Shown: positions 25,562 to 36,254 of the stretch, one piece after another
How positions within the stretch are numbered: position 1 is the first letter of the stretch
Layout: the number at the start of each line of letters is the position of its first letter
From: Cercis canadensis
Lineage: Eukaryota; Streptophyta; Magnoliopsida; Fabales; Fabaceae
Assembly: GCA_003255065.1 (NCBI GenBank)
Contig: QAOA01004158.1
Span: 187,537-251,536 of the forward strand
Length of the DNA: 64,000 nucleotides
Direction: 5' to 3'
Notes under the pieces: model-generated
Seen by the model: only the letters and a program-made list of their open reading frames with translations
Databases searched by the model: none
Told to the model about the DNA's origin: nothing
Translations under genes and position numbers: made by a program

Positions 25562-26506
25562 TAGGGGTGTAAGGGAAGTCAGCCAAACCGGTAAAACCGA
25601 TCAAATCGGACCGAACCGGAGGAAACCGGACCGAACCAAGAGACATGGTCCGGTTTTCGGTTTGAATGTTTGAAAAACCGAAGCATTTGGTTCAGTTTTC
25701 GGTTTCTATGAATAAAAACCAGTGCTAAACCGGACCGAACCGAGTATTAGGGAACGACGTCGTTTTAGACATAAGGGTATGCCCTAACCCTAACTCTTCG
25801 ACACTTCACTCACTTCACAGTTCACACAAATCAGAAATCCTCGTGCTCGAGTTCTCCTTCCTCTCCTCGAGTTCTCTCCTTTCTCTCCTATTCTCTGACT
25901 ATCCTCCATCCTCGGACTTGAAGAGCTTGCCTTGCCGTCGCTGCCTTGCCGTCGCCGCCATCGTGGACAAGTTTTTGGCCAAGAATCAAGCTATCAAGTT
26001 TTTCTTCATAAGGTATTGTGACCTAACCTTCACATCCTCTGCTTATATGTTAGGTTTAGTTAGGATTTTCTATTTATATGTTCGATTATTCAATATATAT
26101 CAAGTTCTGGTTCTGGTTTGTTTCTCTTGAGTGTGATGGTTGTTGCATCTATTAGTGTGATGGTTCTGGTTTGGTTCTCTCGAGTGTGATGGTTCTGGTT
26201 TGTTTCTCTCGAGTGTGATGGTTGCTGCATCTATTAGATGTTTATCGAGTGTGATGGTTGTCTTTTTGTATAATTCCTTGACATGGTTCATGCCCCACCT
26301 AGTTGTTTTTTGAAGGATTTCATTTATTATGGGGCTACATATACATGATGCATAATGTATCGATTTACCTGTGGGCTGTGGCTACATTTATTGGGTTATC
26401 TATCTGCCAACTCTGTTTATTTTTTGATTCTTTAACATTGTTACTGAAATTATTGTATGTTTTAGTTTTTTGGAGTTTTATTTTCTTGTTATTTTCAGCA
26501 AATAAA
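25562..26506 (+). mobile_element. hAT-like element, left part only
   Basis: Homology with the spacer at 35370 stops after GTATATCTA, and the new sequence starts TAGGGGTGT followed by a dense field of AACCGG/CCGGTTT motifs (25590-25750). That is the usual look of the 5' end of plant hAT elements. A GC-richer stretch at 25840-25975 and intron-like DNA follow, with degenerate GAGTGTGATGGTT repeats at 26129-26250. The right end is not visible because the N at 26507 intervenes. No transposase domain is recognised. Confidence 0.5.
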
Positions 26507-26507
26507 N

Positions 26508-29500
26508 TGGGGATATCCCATCATGGTTTGTGTTCTTATCAAAACTTGACCAGTTGTGGTTAGGCTATAACAGTTTCATGGGTATGATCACACCCTCCTT
26601 ATTCAACCTAACTTCACTGCAAACACTTGATCTTGCTGTTAACAAACTTCGGGGTTTTCTACCCTCCAACTTCTTCAACGCCCCTGCATTACAATGGGTG
26701 AGTGTTTATGATAACCAAATCTCAGGCTCTATCCCAAGCTCAGTTTTCAACATATCATCACTCCAACTTATCGATCTCGGCAAAAACAACCTTTCCGGTG
26801 AAGTCCCCGAAAATATCTTCTATTACCTTCCTAAATTGGAGAAATTTAGCTTAGAAGAGAACCAGTTCGTTGGAGAAATTCCACTTAGCCTGTTTAATTG
26901 TAAGCAGCTGCAATATTTGTCGTTATATCACAATAGTTTCAAGGGAAATATACCAAGAGAGATCGGGAACTTGACAATGCTTTATTCTTTATCCCTTAGC
27001 TACAACAATTTGCAAGGTATGATTCATTCATTTAGTTTACAAATAACCTTGTTACAAATAACCTTGTTAACTATGATATTTGAAATACAAGGACACATAC
27101 TACCCTGGTATAGAATCAAAAAGTCATTTTTTTAAAGTAAAATTTCTATATTTGAAATGAGAAAAATCTTATGAAAGAAACATGAAATGTCTAAATTTGT
27201 GGATATCTTGGATTTATTATTGATGTGCACAAAGCTTTCAAATTTTGAAATGTGATAGAATTATTCCTATTATATATGACAGGTACAATACCAAATGAGA
27301 TTGGAAATCTATATAATCTGGAGAGGTTGAAACTTTCAAATGCCAACCTGAGTGGCCAAATTCCATCAGAAATTTTTAATATTTCTACAATGATAGAAAT
27401 TTCCTTAGTATTCAATCAATTCTCAAGCAGTCTACCAATGACCTTAGGCTCCGTTACTCCAAATCTTAAGGGATTATATTTAGGTGCTAATTATCTTAGT
27501 GGAAAAATCCCAAGCTCTATTTCCAATGCTTCTTTGCTCACTCACTTAACCTTGCCAAACAATTCATTTTCTGGCTACATTCCAGAGATATTTGATAATT
27601 TAAGGAAACTTGAATTGCTTAATTTTGAAGCGAATAATTTGACTTCTGATCCTTCCAATCCAGAGTTAAATATCATAAATTCTTTAAGCAGTAGTAACTA
27701 TCTAAGAACAGTAGCTTTCGCAGCAAATCATTTGAACTCCATCCTTCCAATGTCTATTGGCAATCTCTCTACTTCTCTAGAGTTCTTGGGATTTTCGTTT
27801 TGTGGAATGAGGGGTAGCATTCCACCAAATATTGGCAACTTAAGTGGCTTAATATTACTTGACCTTGGTCAAAATCAACTGACTGGAACCATTCCAACTG
27901 AAATAGGGAAGTTACAAGAGTTACAAGTTCTCTCTCTTGATGGGAACCTGTTAGAAGGACTTCTTCCACTTGTAATATGTCAACTCAAGAGTTTGTGGAA
28001 TTTGGGCTTGGCTAGTAACAGTTTTTCCGGACCAATACCTACTTGCTTGAGTAACCTTACATTATTGAGGAGGTTTACACTTGCTGGTAATAAGTTGAAC
28101 TCGACAGTCCCTTCGGATTTGCTGAGCCTCACATATTTATTATATTTAAGCTTGTCCTCAAATGAGTTAATAGGACCTCTCCCACTACGTATTGGAAATT
28201 TAAGAGTTTTGACAGAGCTTTATTTATCAGATAATCAGTTATCAGGTAACATTCCAAGCACCATGGGAGGACTTCAAGATTTAAGTCATCTTGACTTGCA
28301 ACGAAATAAATTGGAAGGACCTATCCCTGAATCTTTTGGAAGTTTGGTGAGTTTGGAAGAACTTTATTTATCAGAAAACAATTTATCTGGTGTTATTCCC
28401 AAGTCTTTAGAGGGACTTGTGCATATGAAGTTTTTCAATGTCTCTTTCAATAAATTAGAAGGAGAGATTCCAAGTGGTGGGCCTTTTAGAAACTTGTCTT
28501 CTCAATCATTCATGGGGAATGAAGGACTTTGTGGTGCTCCACACTTTCAAGTCTCAAAATGCAAAACTACTGCATCTAGCAAATCCCCAAAAACTACTGC
28601 AATTGTGTTGAAAATTGTTTTGCCCGCTGGGTTTGCGACATTAATATTTATATTGACCTTCTTATATGTGCTAAAATGCAAAAATCACAGCGAGTCATCC
28701 AACCCAGAGCAAGATTCAACAGTGACAACATGGAGAAGAATTTCATATCATGAACTTCGGCAAGCTACAAATCAGTTTAGTGATGTCAATTTACTTGGCA
28801 TAGGGAGCTTTGGAAAAGTATATAAAGGAATCCTCAATGACGGGATGAATGTTGCAGTAAAAGTTTTCAATTTGGAGCTTGAAGGAGGATTTAGAAGCTT
28901 TGCTTCTGAATGTGAAGTGCTAAGAAATGTCCGTCATCGAAATCTTATAAAAGTCATTAGCAGTTGTAGTAATGATATTGACTTCAAGGCATTGGTGTTG
29001 AGTTACATGCCTAACGGGAATTTAGAGAGGTGGTTATACTCCGACAATCGTGGGTTGAGTATAATGCAAAGGTTGAACATAATGATTGATGTTGCAGCAG
29101 CATTGGATTATCTACATCATGGTTGTTCTATACCAATTGTGCATTGTGATTTAAAACCCAATAATGTATTGCTAGATCAAGATATGATTGCACATGTGAC
29201 TGATTTTGGCATTGCAAAACTCTTGGGTGGAGATTCCTTGACACACACTAAGACACTAGCCACAATGGGTTATATGGCTCCAGGTGATGTTTCTAAATCA
29301 TTTTCAACTAACTTTTTTTGTTTCTTGCAAATATATCATGTTGTATAAATATTTCTAATATGTTGAAACATTTTCTAAGTTCATATTATAATATCAAATA
29401 TCTTAAGAATTTTTTTCCCCTTACATGTAGAGTATGGATTGGAAGGAATTGTTTCTAGGCAAGGTGATGTATATAGCTATGGTATTTTGCTTATGGAAAC

Positions 29501-29798
29501 CTTCACTGGAAAGAAGCCCACAGATGAAATGTTCCATGGAGAATTTAGTATCAAGCACTGGGTGAAAGATTCGTACCCTGATGCAATAATTGATTTTATT
29601 GGTGGCCAACTGTTTAGAGAAGACAAAGGACAATTAGCTGTTAAGAATGACTGCTTATTATCAATCATGGGGTTAGCATTAGATTGTTCAGCAGATTCTC
29701 CGAATGAAAGGAGAAATATGAAAGATGTCTTAGCTGCACTCAAGAAGATCAAAATCAAGTTTTTGAATGAACGTAGAAATACCAGAGCATCTGTTTGA
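26508..29798 (+). CDS. RLK-3: LRR receptor-like kinase, 5' end missing at an N
   Basis: Same family as RLK-1. Exons: 26508-27016 (partial), 27283-29283, 29431-29798; 958 codons are open. It lacks the first 143 or so residues (signal peptide, N-cap, first LRRs) because the sequence starts inside exon 1 directly after the N at 26507, next to transposon DNA. P-loop GIGSFGKVYKG, VAVK, HCDLKPNNVLL, DFG and APE (across intron 2) are all present, and the tail ends NTRASV. Intron 1 is 266 bp, with a small local duplication near 27045-27065. Since everything after the N is intact, the missing 5' part may be an assembly gap and not a true truncation. Confidence 0.85.
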
Positions 29799-30427
29799 GT
29801 TTGTTTACAAGTTTTTTAAGGTAAGTGTTTTTCTTTCCATGCTTGAAAGTTTTCTGAGTAACTAATAAAGTCTTATTTTTATTAGTCATATGAAGTAGCC
29901 GTATTGTTAAACTGCCATAATAATAAAATTATATCTTCTCTATATAATTTCAGCTAAACTAATGTAGGAAAGAGTTATAGGACTGACATTCAAACATGTT
30001 TGTTGGCTAAAGACACACATGCCTTGTGCAAGCAATAAACCAGGTAATTAGCCTAATGGGTTTGATTTTACTTAACCCAGGGGAGATTGGATCAATCTTC
30101 AAACTGATCCTTGGAGCTGAAATAAACGCTGCTATGAAGAATCTCAAGCAGTCATTAGTGTGTGCCTGTGTGTTGTGGTTTTCATTCGAACATTCAAGTC
30201 AAGTAGGTAAACTATTACATGGTTTGAATATATGACTCTAAGATATTACACAAAATAATATGATATACAAATTGATATGCCACATACCTTCTATCTGAAT
30301 TCAAAAAATTAAATGAATAACAGCTTAATACTCCAACACAATTAAATTCTTCTTACTGAATGAATTCCTACCATCACACCATATGGGAATCATTCCACAA
30401 CCTTCATGCACATAAACTACAAAACCC
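29799..30427. other. Spacer downstream of RLK-3
   Basis: It repeats the post-RLK-1 spacer, including the donor/acceptor pair of the predicted 3'-UTR intron (AAG|GTAAGTG near 29821; ATTTCAG near 29953) and the block around 30056-30235. It then jumps at about 30428 from pre-AGPase spacer straight into AGPase exon 5, which indicates a deletion. Confidence 0.5.
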
Positions 30428-31532
30428 ATGGACTTTGTCCAAGTAAGGAATTACACTATTCAGTTGACAGTGATTTCTGTAACCATCATATATTAATTCA
30501 ATTGTTACATTCAAACTAGTGACTCTCACATGCTATGACTCATGTTCGTTTTCAGAATCATCGGCAGAGTAGTGCACATATCACCCTTTTCTGTTTGCCA
30601 ATGGATGACAGGTAGACACTCGTCTAAATATTTGGAGATGCATGCATCATTGCTACTATCTGATAATTGACTAGCTTATAAACTCAAATTGGGGAAGCCA
30701 CTAAGGGTGACTTATGGCCCAGGTGAACCCAGGTGAACCTAAGCTATAAACAGATTCAAAACTAATCTTTTTCACTTGAATTTTATAGCATCGTTTTTTA
30801 ATGTTTTATGATTAAGACTTAGCCTAGATAATCTTATTTCTGTAATTTTCAGCCACCGAGGTTTAGCTTTTATGATGCAGCAAAATCAAAGATTGACAAT
30901 TGAAAGGTCAGTATATCTGTCTTCAAAACTTGCTCTTAGACCTTTCTGCTGCAAAATCTACACTCGCAAGCATCATAGACCATATAAATTGCCAGCTACT
31001 ACAGTATGAGCTAAATTAGATAGGTATGCAATCACAGACAGAAAGCAAGTTGATATATGAGTGCAACCTTCTTAGATATCCTATTCTAACTCCACTTCTT
31101 CTTTGCTTTCAAATACCAAACTAGCATTTTATTTGTCCCTCTGCAGATTGTCGATTCAATCATATCACATGGAAGCTTTTTAACAAATTCCTTCATCGAT
31201 CATAATGTAGTTGGAATCAAGTCCAGAATAAACTCAGACTCTCGCTTGAAGGTTTGGTGAATCTATTCCAATGTTATGTTATCTGAGCATTTTGTTGGAG
31301 AATTACAGAACAGGAAGACAATGCAAATCTTTAACAGCAGTAACTCATATATACCTGATTCATCAAATGCATAGCAATTCTAAAATTTATAGGCTTAACA
31401 TTCTTAAAATCTTGCTTCATGAAAATGTAATACACTTCTAGAACAAATATATATATATATGTAGGTATTTTTATTTGCTAAGTTTGCTTATGTAGAATTA
31501 TCCCATTACAATTCCATGAAGGACACAGTGAT
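30428..31532 (+). pseudogene. AGPase large subunit relic B
   Basis: Partial decayed copy. Visible exon parts: 30428-30442 (MDFVQ), 30556-30611 (NHRQSSAHITLFCLPMDD), 30853-30906 (PPRFSFYDAAKSKIDN then TGA), 31147-31251 (IVDSIISHGSFLTNSF) and 31522-31532 (start of the DTVMLG exon). All exons before MDFVQ and those between NHRQS and PPRF are gone. The latter deletion junction (GGGTGACTTATGGCCCAGG) is shared with relic C. The exon starting PPRF also shares with relic C an in-frame loss of 33 bp relative to relic A. Confidence 0.85.
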
Positions 31533-31563
31533 ATGATTCATCTCATTTAACCCTTGTTGACAA

Positions 31564-31622
31564 TGAGATTGGGAACTTGACAATGCTTAAGGAGTTGAAC
31601 CTTGGCTTCAACAGTTTGTAAG
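31564..31622 (+). pseudogene. LRR scrap B
   Basis: The end of RLK exon 1 (EIGNLTMLKELNLGFNSL then TAA), as in relics A and C but fused here to different upstream DNA, because the AGPase last exon has been deleted. The donor-like sequence that follows reads AAGATATA in place of AAGGTATG. Confidence 0.75.
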
Positions 31623-31810
31623 ATATAATTCATCTCATTTAACCCTTGTTAACACCGATATGTGACATACCTTGTTAACAGTATTTTCAAGGTATGTTTG
31701 ATATGAGAAAATTCATTTGAAATATATCTTATGTAAATGTGATCAAATTGTTATTGATCATGTGAAAAATATTTTTTTGAAAAAGAAAAAGAAAGTATAT
31801 GACTTTGGGT

Positions 31811-31850
31811 CACTACAAGAAAATGACTATTTTTCACAGGAAAATTTTTT
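31811..31850. mobile_element. Terminal remnant of a CACTA element
   Basis: CACTACAAGAAAATGAC followed by TATTTTT, preceded by TTTGGGT, closely matches the left end of the complete CACTA element at 49089 (CACTATAAGAAAATGATTA, preceded by TTTTGGGT). About 40 bp survive. It could be the remnant of the same insertion in a duplicated block. Confidence 0.55.
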
Positions 31851-32134
31851 GTTTTTTTTTTTTTTTATAAGTTATGACTTTGGTTTAAACACAAAATTCA
31901 TAAAATCTTGAAGGCGACTTCAGTGTCACTCTACTATAGTCATATTTTCTCTAGTTCAAAGATTAAGAAGGAAGATGACTAAATAATGTCGCTTAGTTAT
32001 ATAAATGACCTTCTGTTATTTTTAAATAAAAGGAGAGATATGTGCCATTTAAAAAATAGAATGGGAGATTATTTTCGTCGTATTGAAATATAAAATACAA
32101 AAAAAAATGTGTTTTTTTTAAGTTATATATATAT

Positions 32135-33122
32135 GGAGGTTTCTTACCTACTTTTTATATAATTGTAGTATGACATACTTCACAAAAATAACAAATAGGA
32201 GATAGACATGTGGCTATGACATTGGTAAGTTACAAGTTTTTAGGTTACCAGAAAGAATAGGTTAAATTATTATAATATCCGTTAAAATACAAAAATTACG
32301 TATTATGACCCCTAATTTTAGAATCGAAAAGTGGAAAGCCAGGAGGAAAAAATTCCGGTAAACTTGCTTCTTTTTCATAATGGAAGCTGCTTGTTCTGGG
32401 CTCAAAAATCACAAAACCCAGCACGAACATTAAAGCAGGTGCGAGTGCCAGAAGACCTAGTGATCCCTGCAAAACAGAGAACATATATATCCAGTAAAGT
32501 AAACTACTAACAAATAATAATAAAGATATAGATAAAGTAAATATAGTAACATGATAAAAAAAAAATTCATTAGAAAACCAATTCCAATTCAGAATAAAAA
32601 AGTGCCTCTAATTTTGACCAAGTAAATAGAAAAGGGGAGTAGCCATGACCAGGGAAAGAATATGCATAAGAAACAGAAATAGTGAAACACACTAACTAGC
32701 ACGAAAATAACAAAAACAGTAAAACTGGTGTTGAGTGCGATTACCAAACCAGAAACCAAGCCGAGAACTCCGGCGATGATGAAATAGGGGCGGCGGCGAT
32801 ACCCCCGAACCGGGAAAATATCAGTGAGGATACCCTAGATGGGTTTCATAATCCATGGAATGAAGTATAGACCCACATAAAACTGGACCACAGAGGGCTG
32901 TACCTTCTGCACGTCTTTCCAGTAGTAGTCAGCGATCACCTTCAATTTATGGGGTTTCTTTATATTTTTTATTAATTATTAGGTTAAATTTATAAAATTT
33001 AGTACTTTTGGTGGCTATTAAATTGATCCAACGGTGGAGATTGCAATATTTGCCTCTAATAATTTAGATGTTTGTCACATCAGATGTAGTATGACATACT
33101 TATATAGTATCATAGAATCCCC

Positions 33123-33123
<1 letters not shown>
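32135..33123. mobile_element. Mutator-like (Pack-MULE-type) element with captured transporter fragment
   Basis: The left end is GGAGGTTTCTTACCTACT and the right end, read inward, CGGGGATTCTATGATACT; both continue into a shared GTATGACATAC-type motif. A short relative at 54546-54749 has the same ends and lies in spacer whose empty form is visible, with a near-9-bp target duplication. The target duplication here is obscured by AT repeats. The interior carries a folate-biopterin transporter fragment on the minus strand. Mutator is inferred from target-site length and gene capture, with no transposase seen. Confidence 0.6.
32296..32940 (-). pseudogene. Folate-biopterin transporter (BT1 family) fragment
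   Basis: The minus strand from 32939 reads [16 protein letters not shown], then [14 protein letters not shown], a TAG, GILTD, GYRRRPYFIIAG. This is the N-terminal signature of BT1-family folate/biopterin transporters, with the Trp usual after KPI turned into a stop. A second block, 32484 down to about 32360, reads GSLGLLALAPALMFVLGF and on to EPRTSSFHYEK, resembling a later transmembrane part of the same family. The two blocks are separated by intron-like DNA. It is a fragment of a gene captured by the surrounding element and is not functional. The family call rests on motif memory. Confidence 0.6.

Positions 33124-33124
<1 letters not shown>

Positions 33125-33157
<33 letters not shown>
33125..33157. 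repeat. (AT)n microsatellite
   Basis: About 33 bp of AT dinucleotide directly after the right end of the Mutator-like element. Confidence 0.8.
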
Positions 33158-33165
<8 letters not shown>

Positions 33166-35815
33166 ATATGAAATTTGAATAGAAAAAGAGAATAAGAAGA
33201 AGAAAATTAGAGTTTTTTTAGGTACAATAAAGAAAGATACAAGAAAACTAACAAACAAATATAATATGCATCCTATATCAGCCAGAAAGCTTATTTGGAG
33301 GTTGGGAGTTGGTTTCTCAAAGTATGGACAAATTAACTTCCCAATCTCTTCTCTTCTACCGGGAAGTATCAAAAAGCAAAGAGCCATAGATGTCTAACTG
33401 CCAAAAATTAGAGTTGAGACATATATACAAAATTATCATATATTAGATATAAAAATGAAAATAATTCTTAGATTAATACCATCCTGAGAACAATTTTTAT
33501 TTAAAAAAGAAAAAAAAGAAGAAGATAAAACTAAATTGAATTCTGTAATTTTAATAATTTGAAATATAATATTTTCTTTTTTAGTCCATGTTCAAAATAC
33601 AATGTTAAAAAAATAGAAATAACTTTGAAGAAAAAATTAATTGGACAAACTATTAAAGAAGTTTGTCCACTTAATTACTTTCTTCCTTTCAATTGACTTG
33701 TGGCGTTCCTCAGCCTTNAAGTTTGTCCACTTAGTTACTTTCTTCCTTTCAATTGACTTGTGGCGTTCCTCAGCCTTGGTTATTATAGAAAAGGTGTTCT
33801 ATTATTAATTTTAATGAGTTTTAATGTTTTATTAGATTTGTGTTGAGACATATTTCTTGTATATGTCTAAATAAAATTAAGCCAGCTCTTACTTGGTAAA
33901 ACCATATATATAAATTTACCAATGAATAGACTACCATGACGACATGATTGAATAAAGATAATAGACTTTAGGAAGTTCTTGCTTTCCATGGTGGTTGATG
34001 GAATTTTTATGTTCCACTTGAAGAAGAAATTAATTAAAAAGGTATATATGCAGCNTTAAAAAGGTAAATATGCAGCTATGGAAGAAATTTTCATTGATGA
34101 AATGAAAGTGAAGAATCATGGAGAGATCAATTGATAGCAACTCATTAATCGGCACCAAGTCAATATAATTGAGTAAAGTCTTTAAGAAGATATCCCATTG
34201 GGATTAGGTGAGATTGAGACCACAAGAATTCATTGACAAGGCATCTCAATTAAGCCATACAATAAGTTCTAGCTACTACAGCATAATCAATTCCTAAATT
34301 TTTATATAACCAAAGTCAGTTTTTCCAACTTCCGTGTAACACGAATTTGACTTCCACAGCTTACTCACATCAAATTTTACTAAATTATAATAAAAGGCTA
34401 ATTAATGCATATCTAATTGACTAATGAATAGACTTAGACTACCGAGTCAATATAATTGAGTAAAGTCTTTAAGAAGATATCCCATTTAGATTAGGTGAGA
34501 TTGAGACCATAATAATTCATTGACACGTAAGCCAAACAATTAGTACTCTAGCTATTAAAGCATAATCAATTCCTAAATTTTTATATAACCAAAACAAAAA
34601 AACGCGGAAATAAGTAATCCCCTATTTTGCAGTTTTCTATGATATTTGAAAGATACATCTTTTATTAATTTGACCCTTAATCTTTTATTAAAAAAAAAAA
34701 AATACAATGTCCACATTTTTAAAGTATTAATCAGATTCAATTTCTATCCAAAATTGACTATTAATTTAATTATGTTTTTATTTTAATGACTTAACAATAA
34801 TTTTCTCTAGAAATAACTTCAAAAATGTTAATTGAACAACCTATTAAGGAAGTTTGTTCTTACTATCTTCCCCCTCCCTTTTTTTTTTTTTTTTTTTTGT
34901 TTTTTTCAATCACACATAGAATGAAAGCCCGTGTGGATGTTTTAGAACCCGTCTTTCACACGCCAATTGCTTTACAAGCACATGTGGATGATTTGCAAAT
35001 TGCAACTCGTCCTTCAAACGTTATGCCAATTTTTAGTCTTCTACCAAGTCTTTCTTTAATTGATTACTGAATAGACTAGCATGGGAACAAGATTGAATAA
35101 AGATAATACATGACGAAAATTTCTACAAAATGCAAGTTGCATCCTTCTTTTATCTTAAAAGGTGTTAGTTGAGATGGAACATTTAACCGTGTAACATTGA
35201 TGAAGAATGAGAGCAGTTGGTTTTGAGGGTGGAAGAACATTAATGGTGGTTCGTTTTGTGGGGAAGCTTAGGTGACAATCTCTTGTGGTGGGACAAAGAC
35301 AATGGCTGGTTGGCCTTCCAAGTCAATATGATTGAATAATTACTAACAGCAAGAGGAAGACGGCCTTAACAAGTATATCTACATCATAGCTTATTCATTA
35401 CTCAACTCTAATAATTAAAAGCCTAATCAAAGCATATATATTTCACTGATTAAGTAAAAGATTCTCATTTTCTTAATTAGCCGTTATTAATTTTGGAGAA
35501 ACTATTATCCAACAAAGCAGAAATTGGCATTACCTTATCCAAAAAAACTGAATTTAGTTGAAATAGATTATATACCAATTCAAGTGCAACTTAATTAATT
35601 TCCGTAGCAGAAAAACAAAAATATATGTTATCTAATCAAATTCAGTGTTTATGATTTATATGAATTCCTCAACAGCTGTTCAATCGATCTATAAAAAACA
35701 TTTATTTTGCAGATNTCGATCTATAAAACACATTTATTTTGCAGATTCTTAATTCAAAGTGAGAGAGATAAGATAAACGAGACAAGAGAAATCTTTATTG
35801 TAGTAATATCAAATA
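33158..35815. other. Spacer upstream of RLK-4
   Basis: No gene recognised. 33160-34150 parallels 12240-13200 and 53920-54530. 34150-35390 parallels 24490-25560. Small direct duplications flank the Ns at 33718 (about 60 bp), 34055 (about 20 bp) and 35715 (about 35 bp), again suggesting unmerged ends. The spacer phrase CAATATAATTGAGTAAAGTC occurs at about 34160 and 34448. Confidence 0.5.
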
Positions 35816-36060
35816 GTTCATAGGCTTAATTGCAGTTTTGGTCATTCTATTTTAATAAAATGAACTATTTGGTCTTCTTATTTTGAAAATGAATTATTTG
35901 ATTCTTCTATTTTCATAAATTGAGTAATTTTGGTCTTTCCATTAATGTACTGTTAAAAACTTAACAAAGAATGCTGATATAGCATTAAAAAATTAATTTT
36001 TTTTTCCAAATTAGTAGTTTAAATGCATATAATATGCACATGACTCTTTAAATATAAAAA
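35816..36060. repeat. Dispersed repeat fragment in the RLK-4 upstream region
   Basis: GGCTTAATTGCAGTTTTGGT, followed by repeated TTTGGTC/TATTTT phrases, is worded like fragments of common plant dispersed repeats. It is absent from the RLK-2 upstream region and lies about 100 bp before the segment that RLK-2 and RLK-4 share. The class is not determined. Confidence 0.4.
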
Positions 36061-36083
36061 TTAACCCTTACAACAAAATTAGA

Positions 36084-36254
36084 TATTGTTGTTAGGGATA
36101 CTTGTTTTAGGACAAACATAAAAGTAGGAAAGGATAACCTTTAGCTCCGCCTATTTATACTCAAGTCAGTCTTGTGGCATGCTATCTCATAATTTCAGAA
36201 ACCATTACATTCCAACTTTTTGTTACTTGTCTATCTCTTCACTAAAAGGTCATC
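36084..36254 (+). promoter_or_regulatory. RLK-4 promoter and leader with TATA box
   Basis: TATTTATA at 36152-36159, 96 bp before the ATG. The preceding 68 bp match RLK-2 (GATATTGTTGTTAG to TTTAGCTCC) nearly base for base. Confidence 0.6.

Noticed and set aside
25843-26130. A 95-codon + strand frame in the hAT-like element
   Set aside because: It is serine/leucine-rich with no recognisable domain. It may overlap a first exon of the transposon but cannot be supported as a protein.
30026-30235. A 69-codon frame downstream of RLK-3 as a small gene
   Set aside because: It is open only after RLK-3 and partly after RLK-5 and is interrupted in the other copies; reported only as a conserved block.
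34825-35070. An 81-codon + strand frame
   Set aside because: The counterpart at 25010 differs in reading frame because of T-run length and an N; it is not conserved as protein.
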